The notes under the pieces were generated by a model. It had not been told where the DNA came from. It searched no databases and was given only the letters and a program-made list of their open reading frames with translations. DNA of 8,388 nucleotides from Schleiferiaceae bacterium (lineage in GTDB: Bacteria; Bacteroidota; Bacteroidia; Flavobacteriales; Schleiferiaceae), in contig JAOARK010000464.1 of the NCBI GenBank assembly GCA_025210575.1, forward strand, positions 1-8,388. Reading direction: 5' to 3'. Each line of letters begins with the position of its first letter. The stretch's first letter is position 1. Shown here piece after piece: positions 5,359 through 8,388 of this stretch. The position numbers were made by a program, and so were the translations under genes.

Positions 5359-8160
5359 ATGCGATTAAGACTAACACTCATTTGTGCATTGTTCTATTCA
5401 ATTCTCTATGCTCAACAAAATTCATTTTATGCTTTAGATGAAGAAGGAACATGGTTAAAGCCAAGCCTTACCGTAACACCTACCGAGTTTTTAGCTAATT
5501 ACCATGCAATCCTAGATTTAGACAACCAAAATAGTCTGGTGGAGATTGAAGAACTTCATGATGATTTAGGCATGACGCATACCAAATATGAGCAACACTA
5601 TAAAGGAGTTAAAGTAGAAGGTGCAATAATAATTGTCCATGAAATGGATGGAGTTATTCGCACTATAAATGGACATTGGGTAAAAAATCTTGACTTGCCA
5701 ATACAGAATAGGATTTCTGAAAGTAAAGCGATAGAGGAGGCCAAAATGAATATTGGTGCCGAACAGTACTATTGGGAAATTCCAGGAATGGAAGACTTGA
5801 TAAAACAAAAAGAAAAAGACCCAAATGCTACTTTCTATCCTCAACCGGAATTGACTGTGGCGAATAAGTTATACAGCTCAAATGGTGATGACTATGAATT
5901 GTGTTACAAAATGGAGGTCTACTATCAAGGTGAACATGATCACCATACTGTTTTCATCAATGCAACGAACGGAAGCCTGAGTTATATGTTAGATGGTTGT
6001 CATAATGGCGCAGCAAATGGAACAGCGGATACCCGTTACAGCGGAACACAAAACATCACAACGGATTCAATTAACCCTAACCAATATATATTAAACGATC
6101 CAACAAGAGGTGGAGGTATTCGGGTGCTGAATACGAATAACACTTTTGACTATGCCAATGCCATAGAGTTTACAGACAGCGATAACCATTGGAATAATAC
6201 CAATGCCCAGATGAATGACGCAGCTACGGATGCTTTTTGGGGCTTAGAAATGTCCTACGATTATTTCTTGAACAAGCATAACAGAGATAGTTATGATGAC
6301 AATGGCAGCAGCATTTTGGCTTATGTTCATGTGGGTAATAATTGGTTCAATGCATCTTGGAATGGCCAGTTTATCCAATTTGGTGATGGGCAGAATAACC
6401 CATTAACTTCTATTGATGTAGCCGCCCATGAATTGGCTCATGGCGTTACAGAATACACTGCTGATCTCATCTACTCTTATGAAAGTGGTGCTTTGAATGA
6501 GAGTTTTAGCGACATTTTTGGGAAAACAGTAGAAACCTATGGACAAGATCCAAATGCAAGCTGGTTAATAGGTAGAGCAAATTACATTCTGCGCGATATG
6601 TCTAGTCCTAAAAATTACTTCAACCCTGATACATACAAGGGTATTTATTGGGAGTTTACCAGTTTTGACAATGGAGGTGTGCATATTAATAGCGGTGTTC
6701 AAAATTATTGGTTTTACCTTTTATGTGAGGGAGGATCAGGTACGAATGACAATGGAGATTCCTACAATGTGACTAAACTTGGAATGGATACAGCAGGTGC
6801 CATCGCCTACCGAAACTTGGCTTATTATCTTACTCCAAGTTCTCAATTTATAGATGCAAGATTAGGGGCAGTCATTAGTGCGGAAGACCTTTATGGAACC
6901 TGCTCTAATGAGGTGCAACAAGTTATTAATGCATGGTATGCTGTTGGGGTTGGGCCCAATGGATACACTGAAGATTTTCAGGCAATTGCCGGAACCTCTT
7001 TTTCTTCAGATTGTGATTTAGGGAGTAGTGAAACAATTGAACTTTCATTTAGGTACAATCCAAGAGGTTGTAATTCTACATTGAGTGCGGGAGATACCAT
7101 TGTTATGAATTATGAACTGAATTCTATTTTGGTTTCAGAAAATTACATTCTTACTACACTCCCACAATTTGGCGATACCATTACGTTTACTTTTAATACT
7201 AAGGCAGACCTTTCTCAAAAAGGGATTTATTCTTTGAATTATTGGTTGAGTTATAAAAATGATGAGATTCTGGTAAACGACTCTATTACTGGGGTTGAAG
7301 TTAGAAATACCTTCCCTCTGAATGATTCCATTAACTTTATCAACTTTGAGCCAAACACGCCATATGACACCCATTCTTATTTTGAAGTTGGAAATCAAGG
7401 GTCGGCAGAACGCAGGCCGGGCGTTGCCGCAAATCAAAGTTTGTTTGGTTTACGGCTAACTTCGCTGTACATCGATCCAGGTACGTTAAACATTCCTGAT
7501 CATGACTCTGATAATTTTAAGTTCAATGCACATTATGGAGCTTCTTTGTGTGCATGTGTTGAGGCATCTACATGGAGTAATGTACGATTGAGTTTCGATC
7601 TTAAGCAGACATTTTCTGAGATCTATGCAAAAATACCAGGGATTGGGCAAGACATTCCTGAGTTGGTGTCATCCCTTCGGGTAACGGTCAATGGAACACA
7701 AATCGGTAATCAATATCATCCATCTACTTATAAAAGTGACCCCTACTTGACTCAAACATTGAATTTAGATGCTTATGCAGGTACAGATTTTAAATTGTGT
7801 TTTGAAGGCCGCCATTTTATACCCGTAACAAATGACACTGTGCAAGGAAGTCCAGGTGACAACTCTTATTTGGATAACATAATAATTTCTGACATTACCA
7901 ATATTAGTGTATCTGAATTGGCTCTTCCAGAATTTAAAGTGTTTCCCAACCCTGCAGACAACGAAGTATTTATCACTCTTAAAAACATAAAAGGAACAAT
8001 AACATTGCTCAACAATCTGGGTCAAGTAATTGAAGAAAAGCAAGTGGATTACAGTACTACAAACTTGATGATGGATGTGAGTACATTACCTGCGGGGATG
8101 TACATAATTCAAATCATGAATGGTAACGATCAATCCACTGAAAAGTTGATTATTGAATAA
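5359..8160 (+). CDS. Secreted thermolysin-like M4 metalloprotease with T9SS type A sorting domain
   Basis: This is a zinc endopeptidase exported by Sec and then across the outer membrane by T9SS, to be released or held at the surface. The 933 residues begin with a signal peptide (about 1-18, likely cut after LYA). A fungalysin/thermolysin propeptide (about 45-110) and a PepSY-like region (about 115-210) follow. The M4 catalytic part spans about 225-530. It has HELAH (zinc ligands H357 and H361, catalytic E358), third ligand E381 in ESGALNESFSDIFG, D385, and H442 in GGVHINSG matching thermolysin H231. Residues about 550-650 form a beta module like those common in Bacteroidota secreted proteins. 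Residues about 655-848 resemble a MAM/jelly-roll domain ending near DNSYLDNIIIS. The end (858-933; FPNP, LNNLGQVI, LPAGMYIIQI, EKLIIE) is a type A sorting domain. All key catalytic residues are present. Substrate is unknown; nutrition from extracellular protein is a guess. Confidence 0.93.
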   Translation: MRLRLTLICALFYSILYAQQNSFYALDEEGTWLKPSLTVTPTEFLANYHAILDLDNQNSLVEIEELHDDLGMTHTKYEQHYKGVKVEGAIIIVHEMDGVIRTINGHWVKNLDLPIQNRISESKAIEEAKMNIGAEQYYWEIPGMEDLIKQKEKDPNATFYPQPELTVANKLYSSNGDDYELCYKMEVYYQGEHDHHTVFINATNGSLSYMLDGCHNGAANGTADTRYSGTQNITTDSINPNQYILNDPTRGGGIRVLNTNNTFDYANAIEFTDSDNHWNNTNAQMNDAATDAFWGLEMSYDYFLNKHNRDSYDDNGSSILAYVHVGNNWFNASWNGQFIQFGDGQNNPLTSIDVAAHELAHGVTEYTADLIYSYESGALNESFSDIFGKTVETYGQDPNASWLIGRANYILRDMSSPKNYFNPDTYKGIYWEFTSFDNGGVHINSGVQNYWFYLLCEGGSGTNDNGDSYNVTKLGMDTAGAIAYRNLAYYLTPSSQFIDARLGAVISAEDLYGTCSNEVQQVINAWYAVGVGPNGYTEDFQAIAGTSFSSDCDLGSSETIELSFRYNPRGCNSTLSAGDTIVMNYELNSILVSENYILTTLPQFGDTITFTFNTKADLSQKGIYSLNYWLSYKNDEILVNDSITGVEVRNTFPLNDSINFINFEPNTPYDTHSYFEVGNQGSAERRPGVAANQSLFGLRLTSLYIDPGTLNIPDHDSDNFKFNAHYGASLCACVEASTWSNVRLSFDLKQTFSEIYAKIPGIGQDIPELVSSLRVTVNGTQIGNQYHPSTYKSDPYLTQTLNLDAYAGTDFKLCFEGRHFIPVTNDTVQGSPGDNSYLDNIIISDITNISVSELALPEFKVFPNPADNEVFITLKNIKGTITLLNNLGQVIEEKQVDYSTTNLMMDVSTLPAGMYIIQIMNGNDQSTEKLIIE

Positions 8161-8180
8161 GAATCGAAAGGGTTAAAATG

Positions 8181-8213
8181 AAAAAAGCCGATGATATTTT
8201 CATCGGCTTTTTT
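8181..8213. terminator. Bidirectional intrinsic terminator
   Basis: AAAAAAGCCGATGA (8181-8194) and TCATCGGCTTTTTT (8200-8213) form a perfect 14-bp stem around the loop TATTT, with a U-tract on either strand. It lies 20 bp after the protease stop and 19 bp after the stop of the opposing gene, so it can end both transcripts. Confidence 0.92.
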
Positions 8214-8232
8214 ATTTCAAAAAAATATGTTC

Positions 8233-8388
8233 TTATCTGTAAAGCGTAAAGGTTCCTTTCTTTTCGCTAATGTCACCTAAAGGCATTTGAATAAAGATGG
8301 TATAGGTATAAACTCCTTGAGGAGCAGCTTTACCTTGATAAGTTCCATCCCATGAAACTTCTATATCTTCACTATGAAAGACTTCGCC
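8233..8388 (-). CDS. Secreted protein, C-terminal T9SS type B (CHU_C-like) sorting domain only (5' end outside window)
   Basis: Fifty-one C-terminal residues are visible, reading leftward from the window edge to TAA at 8233-8235. They contain VSWDGTYQGKAAPQGVYTY and end in GTFTLYR. This matches the close of gliding-motility-associated C-terminal domains (W-DG-Y-G--AP-GVY-Y ... G-~TL-R), the type B signal of the type IX secretion system. The protein is therefore probably a large exported or surface-attached protein such as an adhesin or a multi-domain repeat protein. Its main body and function cannot be known from this window. It converges with the M4 protease gene and shares the terminator between them. 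No frameshift is seen in the visible part. Confidence 0.85.
   Translation of the reverse strand, partial: GEVFHSEDIEVSWDGTYQGKAAPQGVYTYTIFIQMPLGDISEKKGTFTLYR

Noticed and set aside
5566..8043. Minus-strand open frames of 92-100 codons inside the protease gene
   Set aside because: The antisense products are rich in aromatic and hydrophobic residues and lack family motifs; the sense strand encodes a continuous, recognisable protease.

Overview
The window reads as chromosomal DNA from a marine-type Bacteroidota, most likely in or near the Flavobacteriales. This is inferred from two proteins with type IX secretion (T9SS) C-terminal sorting domains (one type A, one type B), low G+C, a Bacteroidota-style malic enzyme/phosphotransacetylase fusion, -7-like TAnnTTTG elements and a lack of clear Shine-Dalgarno sequences. 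No genus can be named from the sequence alone. I see no mobile element, CRISPR array, tRNA or rRNA.

Layout: (1) 1-849, + strand, is the C-terminal part of an NADP-type malic enzyme (phosphotransacetylase-like domain). (2) 846-1907, - strand, is a complete DNA polymerase IV (dinB) that converges on the malic enzyme; the two stop codons share one CTAG palindrome. (3) 1945-2655, - strand, is a Crp/Fnr-family regulator with three of the four cysteines of the FNR iron-sulfur site. (4) 2656-2756 is a divergent regulatory region with two perfect 12-bp palindromes, TGATAATTATCA and TGACAATTGTCA. The first matches 9 of 10 fixed positions of the FNR box. (5) 2757-5135, + strand, is a complete copper-transporting P1B-type ATPase of the CcoI/FixI kind. 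(6) 5136-5358 is non-coding, with two inverted repeats. (7) 5359-8160, + strand, is a secreted thermolysin-like (M4) metalloprotease with extra C-terminal beta domains and a type A sorting domain. (8) 8181-8213 is a strong bidirectional terminator. (9) 8233-8388, - strand, is the end of a second secreted protein with a type B (gliding-motility/CHU_C-like) sorting domain.

How the parts relate: the Fnr-like regulator and the CcoI-like ATPase form a recognisable module, a redox or low-oxygen sensor next to the copper pump that supplies cbb3-type cytochrome oxidase. Here the oxidase genes and ccoS do not follow ccoI. dinB lies 37 bp behind the regulator on the same strand and may be co-transcribed with it. 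The right third holds secreted, surface-directed proteins with no evident functional link to the left part.

I found no clearly new multi-gene system. The most interesting signal is the pair of related palindromes between the regulator and the copper ATPase, whose spacing suggests reciprocal control of the two divergent promoters.
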